Shown here: positions 55,062-64,000 of the stretch, one piece after another
Position numbering within the stretch: position 1 is the first letter of the stretch
How the letters are laid out: every line of letters starts with the position of its first letter
DNA from: Doryteuthis pealeii
Taxonomy: Eukaryota; Mollusca; Cephalopoda; Myopsida; Loliginidae
Direction of reading: 5' to 3'
Assembly: GCA_023376005.1 (NCBI GenBank)
Contig: CM042139.1
Span: forward strand, 140,255,095-140,319,094
DNA length: 64,000 bases
Notes under the pieces: generated by a model
The model's input: the letters and a program-made list of their open reading frames with translations, nothing else
Database searches by the model: none
Told to the model about the DNA's origin: nothing
Made by a program: the position numbers and the translations under genes

Positions 55062-55274
55062 CGATATATACTAACGATTTCCCTCCGACAGAAATCGAAA
55101 CCGGGACTTCAGTCGGAGGGAAATCGTTAGTATATATCGCTGATGAGACTTAATAAAGTTGAAAAAGTCTGTACGATATTCTACACACCGGGTAATTCTT
55201 TGCGAAATTAAATTGTCATTATTATCTTCTATAATTACCGAATTCATGCGATTCGTATTGTAATTGCCTTCAAG

Positions 55275-55277
<3 letters not shown>
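55062..55277 (+). mobile_element. SINE-E, 5'-inverted copy
   Basis: 55112-55277 is plus-strand SINE-E (linker, hammerhead, tail ending TTGTAATTGCCTTCAAGC). 55062-55111 is the linker and box B of SINE-E in the opposite orientation. GATATATACTAACGATTTCC and its complement pair over 28 bp with a 22 bp loop. The inverted piece ends at C3 of the hammerhead core. Confidence 0.85.
55134..55179 (+). ncRNA. Hammerhead ribozyme in SINE-E, third stem I variant
   Basis: Stem I ATATCG / CGATAT, CTGATGA 55140-55146, stem II GACTT-AATA-AAGTT closed by G-U, GAA, stem III AAA-GTC-TGT with one mismatch, H17 A55173. Confidence 0.8.

Positions 55278-55321
<44 letters not shown>
55278..55321. repeat. (AT)n microsatellite
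   Basis: AT tract at the SINE-E 3' end. Confidence 0.98.
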
Positions 55322-55326
<5 letters not shown>

Positions 55327-55489
55327 TGGGGAGAACGAAAGGCTAGCAAAGATATGACGTATTTTATATGGATATTAATGTTAGAAAAAGAAGATTAATG
55401 AATAGAACGTTTAATATATATAAAGAACAAAACAATACATAAATACATATATATCCATATATACGCATATCCATATATAATCATTCATA

Positions 55490-55567
<78 letters not shown>

Positions 55568-55970
55568 CGCCTTAAAGAAAACAACTTGTTGAAATGCGTT
55601 TTGTGATGGGAGTCTCATAAGTAACATTTTTTCGTAAGCATTACGCTTTCATTGTTCCCCAGTCGCCAACCTGTCTATTAGATCATCTTATCTTATTCTG
55701 TGCTAGACAACATATTAGTGTAAGGCTTCGGATGGAAATGATTTCTAATGGGTATTGTGCATCTCAATAATCTGCTAATTGTCACTCATAATTTTTCTAG
55801 ACTTTACAGTCTGTTAGAGTACAGGTAATGTAAAAAATATTTTAAAAACAGTGCTGTCAAGGCTGATACGCGCTGAAAAAATGTTTTCATAATACGGTGG
55901 ATCTACTATGCCTCGGTATACCGGGTATTGTCAACTGTTATGATGTATTATAGTCATCATAATGGTGTAT
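55568..55970. other. Unrecognised DNA, possible ribozyme-SINE remnant at its start
   Basis: 55570-55615 reads AACAACTTGTTGAAATGCG, which looks like stem II, GAA and following bases of another hammerhead family without its CTGANGA box. The rest is unrecognised. Confidence 0.4.
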
Positions 55971-55973
55971 TTT

Positions 55974-56465
55974 AGGAGGCGCCCGTAGTGGTGTAGAGAG
56001 ACGCCCGGTTTATTCGATATAACGGATACGGCGTCACGAATTCAAATACTGGACAAGGATAGTTGCATTTCATATAGCGATAATACACATGCGAAAGGTA
56101 TATATCCAACTATTCTCACTGCACCAATGAATAAATAGTGGGAAAAAGCGTGTTTTTTTATCTTGGTATGGCAACCGTGTGGAAGCCAACACATGAACAT
56201 GCAAGTATGGGGCGCCCAGCAAGGACCTACATTGACCAGTTATGTGAAGATGCTGACTGCTCCGCAGAGGAGCTTCCAGGTGTAATGAATGATAGGGAGG
56301 GTTGGCGAAAGATTGTCATGGATACCCGTGCTGCATGCGCGACATGATGATGATGGCAACCAGTCTAAGAGAAAGAAAACTATGAATTCAATCCTGTTAA
56401 ACACCACTTATAAGGTGACTTTGTGTCACATGCTGCTCATGCAGAGGGGTTGGTAAATACGAAAT
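55974..56465 (+). mobile_element. SINE-A with a nested LINE fragment
   Basis: Head GGAGGCGCCCGTAGTGGTG, box B GAATTCAAATACTGG, body TTGCATTTCATATAGCG, then interrupted at 56176 and resumed at 56353 (ATGGCAACCAGTCTAAGAG) to the end CTGCTCATGCAGAGGGG. Confidence 0.87.
56177..56352 (+). pseudogene. 5'-truncated LINE 3' end, young-looking insertion
   Basis: Open to its natural stop: MGRPARTYIDQLCEDADC, SAEELPGVMNDREGWRK, VMDTRAACAT, stop, then (ATG)n. These are the last 50 or so residues of the LINE ORF. The insertion is flanked by ATGGCAACC at 56168-56176 and 56353-56361, a 9 bp target duplication. 3' microsatellite tails instead of poly-A are typical of RTE-type LINEs. Confidence 0.88.
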
Positions 56466-56469
56466 AAAA

Positions 56470-57000
56470 ATGTTTTGACTTCAGAAAAGGCTTTTCTGTT
56501 TGTTCAAATACTTATGCGCAGTACTTATTTTTTGTAAATATCTGTTTTGTATAATTTATAGGCACTAATACATTTCTAAACAATGACCTCTGACTATTCG
56601 ATAATCATTCATTTGAAACTTGATATCTGTGCGAATAGCACTATATTTTGTTGAAAAAGTCACATTGTGAAAAAATAATTTGACGAAAAATTGGGTGATG
56701 GCCAAATTGTTAAATTACCGGAATAACCTATAATGCTTTAATTGATACAGGCAACTCACAAAGTTTCGTCAAGGCGAGCATTTAAAAAACAAACGGTTGG
56801 GAAATCACGTATTGTTAGAGTAAAATAACAAAGACAAATGCCTGTCTATTTTAATTTATTAGCAATGCATGAACTTAATAATGCACGATCTATGCTGCGA
56901 TGCCATACAGGTCATGTCTTACTCAGCTAGTACCCCAGTGTGAAACTCCATTTTGAGGGCCCTAAAACATACGTTAAATATTTTCGACCTGGTTGACCGA
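56470..57000. other. Unrecognised DNA
   Basis: Nothing coding or repeated seen. Confidence 0.4.
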
Positions 57001-57002
57001 AA

Positions 57003-57014
57003 AATCTCTCTCTA

Positions 57015-57086
<72 letters not shown>
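57003..57086. repeat. (CT)n microsatellite, 84 bp
   Basis: CT tract. 57090-57430 is unrecognised. Confidence 0.98.
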
Positions 57087-57089
<3 letters not shown>

Positions 57090-57430
57090 CTCTTCCACCG
57101 GAAACCAGTAGCCATCAAATTGTCGTGATATTCTTCCGAAGACAAATTAATTAATCAACTAAATACATAAATAACGAATGAGTCTGATATGTTGAGAAAT
57201 TTAAATTCATTTACAGTTATTTTATATTATATAAACATGTTTGCATTTTTTCAGGTTCAAATATTATTGTTACTTTAAAAGAAACTTTTTGACTAAGTGA
57301 CTGAATGTTTATTCTGAACAGCACGCCAACCCTTCTATGGTGATTTAATGCCTAGAAATTGAAGAATGGTGTTCATTGTATACTTATATTCAGATTTTGT
57401 GTGTAGTTATTTCTAAGGTTTATTTTACAC

Positions 57431-57436
<6 letters not shown>

Positions 57437-57482
<46 letters not shown>

Positions 57483-57483
57483 T

Positions 57484-57544
<61 letters not shown>

Positions 57545-57550
57545 ATATAA
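57437..57550. repeat. (AT)n microsatellite cluster
   Basis: Two AT tracts around AATTAATCAAC. Confidence 0.98.
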
Positions 57551-57555
57551 TATGG

Positions 57556-57838
57556 AGATTATGGTGGTGCATGGTGTAATGGTTAGAGTCGTAGGAAATG
57601 AACTCCTCAATCCGGGTTTAAATCCTGTTGTTTACATTTCACATAGCGCTAATACCATTGGGAAAGGTATGAATCCAATTATACTTCCTCCGGCTTGAGT
57701 TAAATAGTAACGCAGACTGGGCTCGTTAAGTGTGGCTATGTAATCAGTCTAGGAGAAGGAAAACTCTAAATTAATACCTGTTAAACTCCGCTTAAGAAAT
57801 TGACTTCATTTCACCTCCTGCTCGTACGGAAGGGTTGA
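57556..57838 (+). mobile_element. SINE-A, full copy
   Basis: Box A GGTGTAATGGTTAGAGTCG, box B GGGTTTAAATCC, body TTCACATAGCGCTAATACC, TCTAGGAGAAGGAAAAC, end CTGCTCGTACGGAAGGG, followed by (AT)n. Confidence 0.9.
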
Positions 57839-57857
57839 TATATATATATATATATAT

Positions 57858-58565
57858 ATCATGTCGCGCTGTTAGCACGGATATCCATGACAACCTCTCT
57901 CCATCCGTTCCTATTACTCATCATTCTCGGGAGGTGCTCTATGCAGCATCCTGTATCCGCACAGAGCTGGTCAATGTACGTAATTGCTGGTCGGCCCACA
58001 CTGGCGTGCCCATGTGCTAGCGTGCACAGGAAGACGTTACTTATGAATTCGTCCTTGCGTCTCCAGCAGTGTCCTGCGGATCGTGTCCGCCTTACTCGGA
58101 TGGTTTGGGTGATATGTGGCAGGTGGCCATACAGCTGTTTTCACGTGGGTTGTTGTTTCCACGTTTTGTTCAGGATCACACGCAGCATTCTTGTGCAGCT
58201 CCCATCTAGTTTATTCTCTAGTCGCTTCGTTATGGTCCAGGTGGTGCAGCGGTACAGCAGTACTGACACGACAACAGCCTAGAAGAATTGTCTCTTTAAC
58301 TTGTCTGTGAGTTTGGATTTCCATATGACTGATAATTTATTTACAGCGGACCATGTCTTTCATATGCGTGCATTAATATCGTTTTCTGTGGAGGAGCTAT
58401 TACTGTCTAAGTACTTAAATTGTTCTACCGAGTTTAGGAGGGTGCCATCAATAGTTGACATCTCACAAATACACCTGCCCAAGCCGAATCCTTGCTACAC
58501 AGCCTAGAAAAGGCAGTACGAAAGGTCGGCCTATACGTAAACTCTGATAAAACTGAGTTCATGTC

Positions 58566-58577
<12 letters not shown>
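57858..58577 (-). pseudogene. LINE RT/C-terminus with 5' inversion (twin-priming structure)
   Basis: 57858-58460 is minus-strand LINE coding: STIDGTLLNSVEQFKYLDSN, NDINARMKDMVRCK, a region with RTLLETQGRIHK, and the end RNGWREVVMDIRANSAT with stop at about 57860. 58458-58577 is plus-strand: TPAQAESLLHSLEKAVRK, VGLYVNSDKTEFMSF. In the intact ORF the second segment lies immediately upstream of the first. Here it is flipped, with only about four residues lost between them. That is the product expected when a second target strand primes internally during LINE integration. Both ends abut (AT)n. Confidence 0.87.

Positions 58578-58619
<42 letters not shown>
58571..58619. repeat. (AT)n microsatellite
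   Basis: AT tract between the LINE and a Helitron 3' end. Confidence 0.98.
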
Positions 58620-58620
<1 letters not shown>

Positions 58621-58997
58621 TAGACAAAACGTGACCCGTTGAGTCACCCATTAAGCTCTCGCTAGATGATTGGGATTAGGGAAAAGAGTAGGATCTGCGT
58701 AAATATCATCTGCTTTTCATTTTAAAAACGAATTCAAATTTATCAAACCGATTATTTAAGGTCAAATTTTTGTCTACGTCGAAAAGTAGTAACGCAATGA
58801 GCATCAGTAAAAAAGCAAAGTAATATTACACAGTTAATTTATTTTTGATATGTTTAAAACATTTTTTCGGTAAATTTCGATCAAGATGTCTACCAAGACG
58901 CTACTTAAATTCCGTTTTTACAAAATAAATTGTAACTTTTGCGATTGAAAAAAATCAAACTGGATTGTCCAATTGAACACATATCCTAGTAGATAAA

Positions 58998-59314
58998 AGA
59001 GTTAGTTTAAGATAGTTCTAAATGCCAGTTATCTCTAAACTGCAGGTTCAATCCTGCTCAGAGGCAGCAGTAACATAGAATAATAATTAACACAGCTTAA
59101 CACCTGTACGCCAGCTATGGTTAGTGGAATGAGAATAGGATACCCCCGTGGATTGAATAAAGGGTTAGGTTCAAAGTTCCGTGATGGCTCCTAATTATAA
59201 GAAGGTTCCCGAATCCGACAAGAAATACCTGAAGAAGGCCGGAGGGCACATCGGCCGAAACGTTGTACAGATAACAATGAAGATGAGGTCAATAGTCTGA
59301 ATAATACAAATAAT
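58998..59314 (+). mobile_element. SINE-D (tRNA-like head, ribozyme-like block)
   Basis: Head about 59000-59075 with GTTAGTTTAAGATAG and box B GCAGGTTCAATCCTGC. The ribozyme-like block CTGAAGA (59229-59235), A, GGCCG/CGGCC stem, GAA, ACGTTGTA follows at 59229-59267, but no stem I can form. The tail (AGATGAGGTCAATAGTCTG) is the unit amplified at 45.8-46.3 kb. Confidence 0.6.
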
Positions 59315-59680
59315 GGTAATCATTGCGGAGTTCCGTCCTGGTTTCCAGCCTCAAAAACTGCCAGCCTCTGACTGCTGGAAAAACAACACCAGCTAAAGCG
59401 GTATCACTTGAAAAAAAACCAAAAAACAAAAAACAGCTTAGGGCATTTTCCACTGAAAACCCAACCCTAACCCTAAACTCCCCTAGTTAAAATTAAGTTT
59501 TATTACAAAGTTTGTGGGTTCTATTTTTTCTGGGTCCCCCGTAACCTTAACCCCAAATCCTAAACTTTTTTTTTACCCCGCTTAGGCTACGAACTTCAAT
59601 CGTAGCTGGTGTTTTTTTAGCAGTAACCGGCTATCAGTTTTTGAGGCAAGGGGCCAGGACGGAACTCCGCAAAGATTACC
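59315..59680. mobile_element. TIR element (366 bp), MITE
   Basis: Terminal inverted repeats of about 27 bp: GGTAATCATTGCGGAGTTCC at the left and its complement at the right (one mismatch), continuing through GTCCTGG. Flanks CAAATAAT and TAAATAAT agree with an 8 bp target duplication with one change, as in hAT-type elements. Non-coding. It inserted into the SINE-D tail. Confidence 0.8.
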
Positions 59681-60131
59681 TAAATAATACTCCGAAAATT
59701 ATTTTTTAGTTTTTATTTTCATTATATACCCGAGCAGATTCTTGAAAATAATTTTTTTCTCATATTCACACCTTCTGTCTTTAGTCTTTTTTTCATGCAG
59801 AAAATAATATCAATCACATATATATCACACCGATATTTTGCACCCCGAAAATAGGGAGGTCAATTTAAGTGACCTGAAAAAAATGAGAAACTTTTGAAAT
59901 AAAATAACTGATGCATTATAAAAATTAGTTCATTGCTAAATCAACTCTAAAAATTTCATTAAAATCGGATAATTCCCTGATTTTACGTAATTTTTTTTCA
60001 AACGTGGGGGTCAGTATTGTATTTAAGAAACACGGGTTTTTCAACGAATTGAGTATTTCTAGTTTGACCTAATTTAGATGGAAATCGACATTGGAATTTT
60101 GTTACGTGTGGTGACTTGTTAAAAGTGTCTC

Positions 60132-60388
60132 TGTTAATCACTCTCCCATCTCCTCTTCACTCGCATATAGAGAGAAAAAGAGAATTGTACAGAATGTAAA
60201 GACAGGGATGGGTCAGTTTTCGAATTAATTGCAAATTACGACTTATTAGAACCAATTAAATTGTTGTTTTTTTTCCAAATATTTAGTAATCCTAAAACTA
60301 CGGAATAATTAAGTATAAATTTCACCAGGAAAAAAACTTTAAAGATTGAAAGGTGAAAATCTCAGCTTTAATATAATAATAATAGATA
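60132..60388 (-). mobile_element. MITE family M1, diverged copy
   Basis: Ends at 60388 with CTCAGCTTTAATATAATAATA, like the right end of the 38 kb copy, with GAAAGGTGAAAATC just before. The left terminus is lost. A (GATA)n follows. Confidence 0.65.
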
Positions 60389-60724
60389 GATAGGTAATAG
60401 ATAGATAGATTGCTTTAAAAAAACAAATTACTATACATTTAATGTTGAAAAATATTTTTTGAGAACATGTTTAATTGAAATTATACATTGCAATACTAAA
60501 CCAACAACTGAGACTAATGGCACATGGGATTCAATGATTAATTTTAATGATCAATTAAATGTATAGTAATTTGATTGTTTTTTTAAGCAATACGTAATTA
60601 AAAGCAACCTTAATCCCCGAACCCCTAAACCGTAACCTAATTCGCAAAAAAGTTCATTCATTCACTGTAGTTAAACTGTCATGGAACACTACCAAATAAG
60701 TTTCCGTTTTAATTTGACGACAAT

Positions 60725-61460
60725 TTGCAAGTTTAACCCACAAATCTGGATTTCATAACAAAATAAGCTGATTTGAATTATTTCGCAGCTTAAATTATTT
60801 TAATTTTTCGGAAAAGGGAAACAAAGACAATTTATCTACTTATCAAATAAGTTGATTGATTTTGATTTAGTAATGAAAAACTTGTACCGTTTTAGATTTA
60901 AGATAGATAAATTACCAAAAATCAATAAATTATCCAATTTGAATGAGATTTTTAGCACGTTATTCAGCAATGAATTCTTTTATATTGAATAGTTTGTTTT
61001 AGTTAAAAGCCTGAAGAAAACTTTCACTTAAACGTTGCGGGAGTCAACGTTTGCTCATTTGAATAAAATTCCATAATATTTAAATATATAACTCCTTTTT
61101 TTTTTTTTTTTATACCTAACATGAAATATTTTTAAAGTAAGTTTAATAATCATGTTAAATCAGACATGTATTCCGAATTTGACTCTATAAATTAATAATT
61201 AATTTAATGTAAAAAATCTATTTCAAAGCATGATTTCAATTTTAGTTGAGCGTAAAAAGAACGTTTGTTTTGTTTTATTAAAACAAAACTAAAGTTATTC
61301 TCTGTAGCCTGTAAAAAAGAAAGGGAAGGGGAGACTCTACCGAGAGTAAGAGGGTGTTGGAAGGGCTTGGCTGCTGATTTTTTACATGCTGTGATCTCTT
61401 TCACCCCCCTTCACTGGCATATTGAGGGGAAGAAGAACCAATTAAAGTGGATTTTTTTCA
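60725..61460. other. Unrecognised AT-rich DNA with a short ribozyme-like remnant
   Basis: 61012-61045 reads CCTGAAGAAAACTTTCAC and AAACGTTGCGGG, a relic of the CTGAAGA ... GAAACGTTG blocks. Otherwise nothing recognised. Confidence 0.4.
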
Positions 61461-61467
61461 TATATAT

Positions 61468-61710
61468 GTACATTATTCAAACTATTATTATTATTAAATA
61501 AACAAATGAAATGAAATAATAATAATAGAAAGAAATGTAAACATATTCCGTACACAAAGAAAATTCGACCTTCATCAGAGTGAATCTTTAGTTAAACTGA
61601 TGAAGGTCGAATTTTCTTTGTGTACGGAATATTTTTACATTTTTTCTATTATTATTATTATTTCATTTCATTTGTTTATTTAATAATAATAATAGTTTGA
61701 ATAATGTACA
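61468..61710. repeat. Foldback element, arms of 111 bp
   Basis: Left arm 61468-61578 and right arm 61597-61710 are nearly perfect complements (TGTACATTATTCAAAC at one end, GTTTGAATAATGTACA at the other). The inner edges read CTTCATCAG and CTGATGAAGGTCGAA, so CTGATGA is present at the centre but without stem II. Confidence 0.92.
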
Positions 61711-61809
61711 CATAGATAAACTCCTGACCGAAACACATGTGTAAGTGATATTGATTAAAATTATCCTTTATTATCCATTCTGTACTTTCTTTCCTTTATT
61801 CATTCTTTC

Positions 61810-61810
<1 letters not shown>

Positions 61811-61904
<94 letters not shown>

Positions 61905-61905
61905 C
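61811..61905. repeat. (CA)n/(AT)n/(T)n microsatellite
   Basis: Compound tract before SINE-B. Confidence 0.98.
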
Positions 61906-61907
61906 AG

Positions 61908-62032
61908 CGGCTAGTTTACCTAAGTCAGTAGACCATTCACTTTGGAGCCACAAGGTTTGATATCATTCCTCGACAAATTAGTGCATGAGTAGAATAACGT
62001 GAATCTGCGCGGTAAAGCGGGAAGTTGATGGA
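61908..62032 (+). mobile_element. SINE-B, 3'-truncated copy
   Basis: Head CGGCTAGTTTACCTAAGTC and AGTAGACC, box B TTTGATATCATTCC, body GCGCGGTAAAGCGGGAAG. The 3' half is replaced by LINE sequence. Confidence 0.72.
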
Positions 62033-62044
62033 GATAAATCAGCA

Positions 62045-62285
62045 CGCCATTCTGACAACACGAATTCCCATGATACTCTCTCGCCATTTGTCCCTGTTTT
62101 GTTATTACACCTGACAAGTCTCCCACATGGCATCCACTATTGGCAAGGAGATAATTTTTATATGTTGGTGTGAGTTGCATTTGTTTTACCACGTAGGGAT
62201 ATTTTAAAATCATTTCTCTTTTATCAAACAGATTTTGTCTCCCAAAGGGACAACAGTGTATTTGGCACTTATTTTGGTAGATATG
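62045..62285 (-). pseudogene. LINE C-terminal fragment
   Basis: Minus-strand peptide YKNYLLANSGCHVGDLSGVI and TKQGQMARE correspond to the 'GCHxxDLPGVM...WRE' block of the LINE. The upstream part of this segment is not alignable. Confidence 0.7.
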
Positions 62286-63420
62286 CACTCAGCTGCTGCT
62301 TCTAGATGGGCACAGACAAATTTTTCGTATTGCTTATAAGAATGTCAAACTTATTATTTACTGTTAACTGTTAGGGATTTCATAGATCAATATTCGCAAG
62401 TGAGAAACAGTCGCAACGTACATATTTACTGATTTGTGTTTCATTACAGCGTAAGCTCAGGCGTAATTTTACTGAGACGGTTCTATGATCGGAGGATACT
62501 CCTTCAAAAGATGAGTATGCTTCGCAGTTTATAATGCTGTGTATACACATTTCTTTTGTATTATTTGTGTAGGAGTAGGTCAGTAGTTGGCCCTTTCGTT
62601 TTTGGAATTTCGTGTTTAAACATACAAGTCTGTTCTCAAGAGCGAACTCGTTTAGATGTTAGTCGTTTCTCCTTGCTGTATTGTGAAAACAGAATCTATT
62701 GTTTTTGTTTTTACCTACCTGTGCATTCATGTATCCCCTAATGACCAGGAAATTGTGTTTAGGGTGTGTCTCCATAAGGTGGACTGGTCATTGCTAAATG
62801 TGGCGATGCTTGTTTCATCGCTGACATTTGTGGAGCTGTAACACGACACTACAATTATGCGGGGGTTCACATTAAATGTAGGACTCATAATTCCGGGGGT
62901 TCACATTAAATGTAGCACTCATAATTCTCGGTTAGATTTTCTCTATGCTGTTTACTGGTTTTTGAGCAGGAGGACTGATGAGCCTTTCTTTATATAGTTA
63001 CATAGACGGAGTTTTTCTAAGCAGATGGAGTCACAAAAGTTCATCCATTCCTGGATACATGGTAATTTAGTTTTGATTCGCGATGGTAAAACCTATGTTC
63101 TTGTACGCATATGATATTTATATTCTTTTCGACTGCAGACACCGCTAGCTCGGGTAGCTGAGTTATCGTTCTTAACTTTATGACGTTAAAAGTTGCAAAT
63201 CTAAGTAGTTTGCATCGATGAAGGTTTGTTTTGAGTTTAGGCTCTGTAGCTGACTTTTCAGATAGTGGGACCACAACTATGTCCTTAGTAGAAGGTATAT
63301 CTTGTTTTTCTGCGCAAAAGGCGATGCAATTTGGGGGTGAAAGAAGGTAGGTGGTCGTATTGCTGCTTTCTTAGGATTGCTACTTCCAAGGATTGTTAAA
63401 GACAGCACACCGCATCATTG
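62286..63420 (-). pseudogene. LINE ORF N-terminal endonuclease domain, decayed
   Basis: Minus-strand pieces of an APE-type endonuclease: LRFATFNVIKLRTITQLPEL, VEKNINIICVQEHRFYHRE (63200-63040), then PRIxxxTFNVNP, VVSCYSSTNVSDET and, further on, NCEAYSSFEGVSSDHRTV and LSLRCNETQ. C-V-Q-E-H and S-S-D-H are the metal and catalytic boxes of this nuclease, which nicks target DNA for priming. A 37 bp tandem duplication (GGGGGTTCACATTAAATG twice at 62863-62935) and several frameshifts break the frame. The RT part is missing, so either an internally deleted LINE or two adjacent fragments. Confidence 0.82.
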
Positions 63421-63425
63421 TGAAG

Positions 63426-63426
<1 letters not shown>

Positions 63427-63467
<41 letters not shown>

Positions 63468-63478
63468 ATATATATATA
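63427..63478. repeat. (AT)n microsatellite
   Basis: AT tract before the last foldback. Confidence 0.98.
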
Positions 63479-63511
63479 TGAAAGTACGTAAATAAACATT
63501 GTGTTTATTTG

Positions 63512-63806
63512 ATATGGCTTTTAGCCGACAATTTTTGGAGGATATGTGCATAATTGAAGTCATACCTAATTTTTGAAAATTAGGTAATAATTAATGAATT
63601 TAGGCGGGCATATATGTTCAAATGTAAGGCTAAACAGACCGAGAAAATGTCAATCCCTGAAATAGGACGAACTGTACATTCAGGGATTGACATTTTCTCG
63701 ATCTGTTTAGCCTTACATTTGAACATATATGCCCGCCTAAATTCATTAATTATTAACTAATTAATTTTCAAAAATTAGGTATGACTTTAATTAAGCACAT
63801 ATCCTC

Positions 63807-63812
<6 letters not shown>
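63512..63812. repeat. Foldback made of inverted SINE-H tails
   Basis: Left arm 63533-63662 and right arm 63679-63811 are complements, and both match the SINE-H tail at 19772-19930. The right arm starts with the 3' half of the SINE-H hammerhead: GAA (63669-63671), TGTACA, T80, CAGGG. The left arm ends within two bases of the predicted cleavage point (between 63680 and 63681). Confidence 0.88.

Positions 63813-63884
<72 letters not shown>
63810..63884. repeat. (AT)n/(GA)n microsatellite
   Basis: AT then GA tract at the foldback end. Confidence 0.98.
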
Positions 63885-64000
63885 ATAGTGTACAAATCCG
63901 AGCATTTATCGAGATAATTAAGCTGTAATTTTCAAACCGGACTGCAATGTTTTTCAAATGACACTACAAATTTACTTTAAGGAGACTATTTAAGTAGTTT

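Larger units (their letters stand above)
58620..60720 (-). mobile_element. Helitron mosaic, 3' end resolved, with nested elements
   Basis: The minus-strand 3' end is CTAG at 58620-58623 followed by T, with an imperfect hairpin GTGAC...GTCAC at 58631-58647, the same end as the copy ending at 7697. Helitron blocks lie at 58860-58960, 59870-60070 and 60420-60720, and the last matches HelA 50700-50870. Nested inside are SINE-D (58998-59314), a TIR element (59315-59680) and a MITE (60132-60388). The 5' end is not resolved. Confidence 0.65.

Noticed and set aside
59229..59267. Hammerhead call for the SINE-D block
   Set aside because: CTGAAGA, a 5 bp stem II and GAAA are present, but an extra base follows the core and no stem I pairs can form. 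Kept as ribozyme-like only.
59450..59580. Telomere-like CCCTAACCCTAAA
   Set aside because: Only two to three units inside a TIR element. Not an interstitial telomere array.
61720..61745. Hammerhead 3' half at CCGAAACACATGTGTA
   Set aside because: The GAA, palindrome ACACATGTGT and A fit, but the upstream part is CCTGACC with no stem II. At most a remnant.
63041..63274. Host exonuclease or APE gene
   Set aside because: The sequence is the endonuclease domain of the LINE, with the LINE's own flanking blocks downstream, frameshifts and a tandem duplication.

Overview
This window looks like non-coding, repeat-saturated nuclear DNA of a cephalopod mollusc, most likely an octopus. The evidence is the large number of long (AT)n, (TG)n, (CT)n and (ATT)n tracts, several tRNA-derived SINE families of the kind known from octopus, and many dead pieces of one RTE-like LINE. 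I see no intact host protein gene. Almost every long open frame is a translated microsatellite ([18 protein letters not shown]), a minisatellite frame, or a transposon relic. The species call is an inference.

Layout. 0-5 kb: LINE RT relic, a long SINE (SINE-L), a large hairpin element and a tRNA-headed SINE with a hammerhead ribozyme (HHR). 5-9 kb: SINE-B copies, a MITE copy, a Helitron 3' end at 7697, and a foldback with a solitary third copy of its arm. 9-14.3 kb: giant (AT)n tracts, a Helitron copy, SINE-B, and two SINE-E elements with HHRs. 14.3-26 kb: a Penelope-like element (PLE) relic, four foldbacks (one with a minisatellite loop), several SINE-A copies, mariner-type terminal repeats and LINE 3' ends. 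26-38 kb: mostly unrecognised AT-rich DNA, with a mariner transposase pseudogene at 33 kb and a foldback. 38-46.6 kb: a MITE, SINE-L, SINE-A split by a 297 bp insertion with a 21 bp target duplication, further foldbacks, SINE-E with an intact head-to-tail junction, and an 89 bp tandem array. 46.6-54 kb: a Helitron of about 2 kb, a PLE GIY-YIG endonuclease relic, a tandem dimer of an HHR-bearing SINE, and a 641 bp Helitron. 54-64 kb: SINE-E foldback, SINE-A with a nested LINE, an inverted (twin-priming-like) LINE, a Helitron/MITE/SINE mosaic, a foldback, a LINE endonuclease relic and a final foldback.

The main discovery signal is hammerhead ribozymes. At least nine sites keep both strictly conserved core boxes (CTGANGA and GAAA) joined by a paired stem II, with a paired stem I around them; several more are decayed. 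They belong to about six sequence families. All have the compact type I layout with a very short stem III, usually a self-complementary block directly after GAA that begins with A and ends with T, followed by the cleavable nucleotide H17. In SINE-E the stem I sequence differs between copies but both strands change together (ACATCG/CGATGT, ATACCG/CGGTAT, ATATCG/CGATAT). The ribozyme usually sits just downstream of a tRNA-like pol III head, and some copies keep head-to-tail junctions or dimers. This fits retrozyme-like elements copied from self-cleaved, possibly circular, RNA. Many copies have become inverted-repeat foldbacks, and most abut (AT)n tracts.

Metazoan retrozymes and HHRs in Penelope-like elements are known classes. 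Whether these particular families have been catalogued cannot be settled from the sequence alone.
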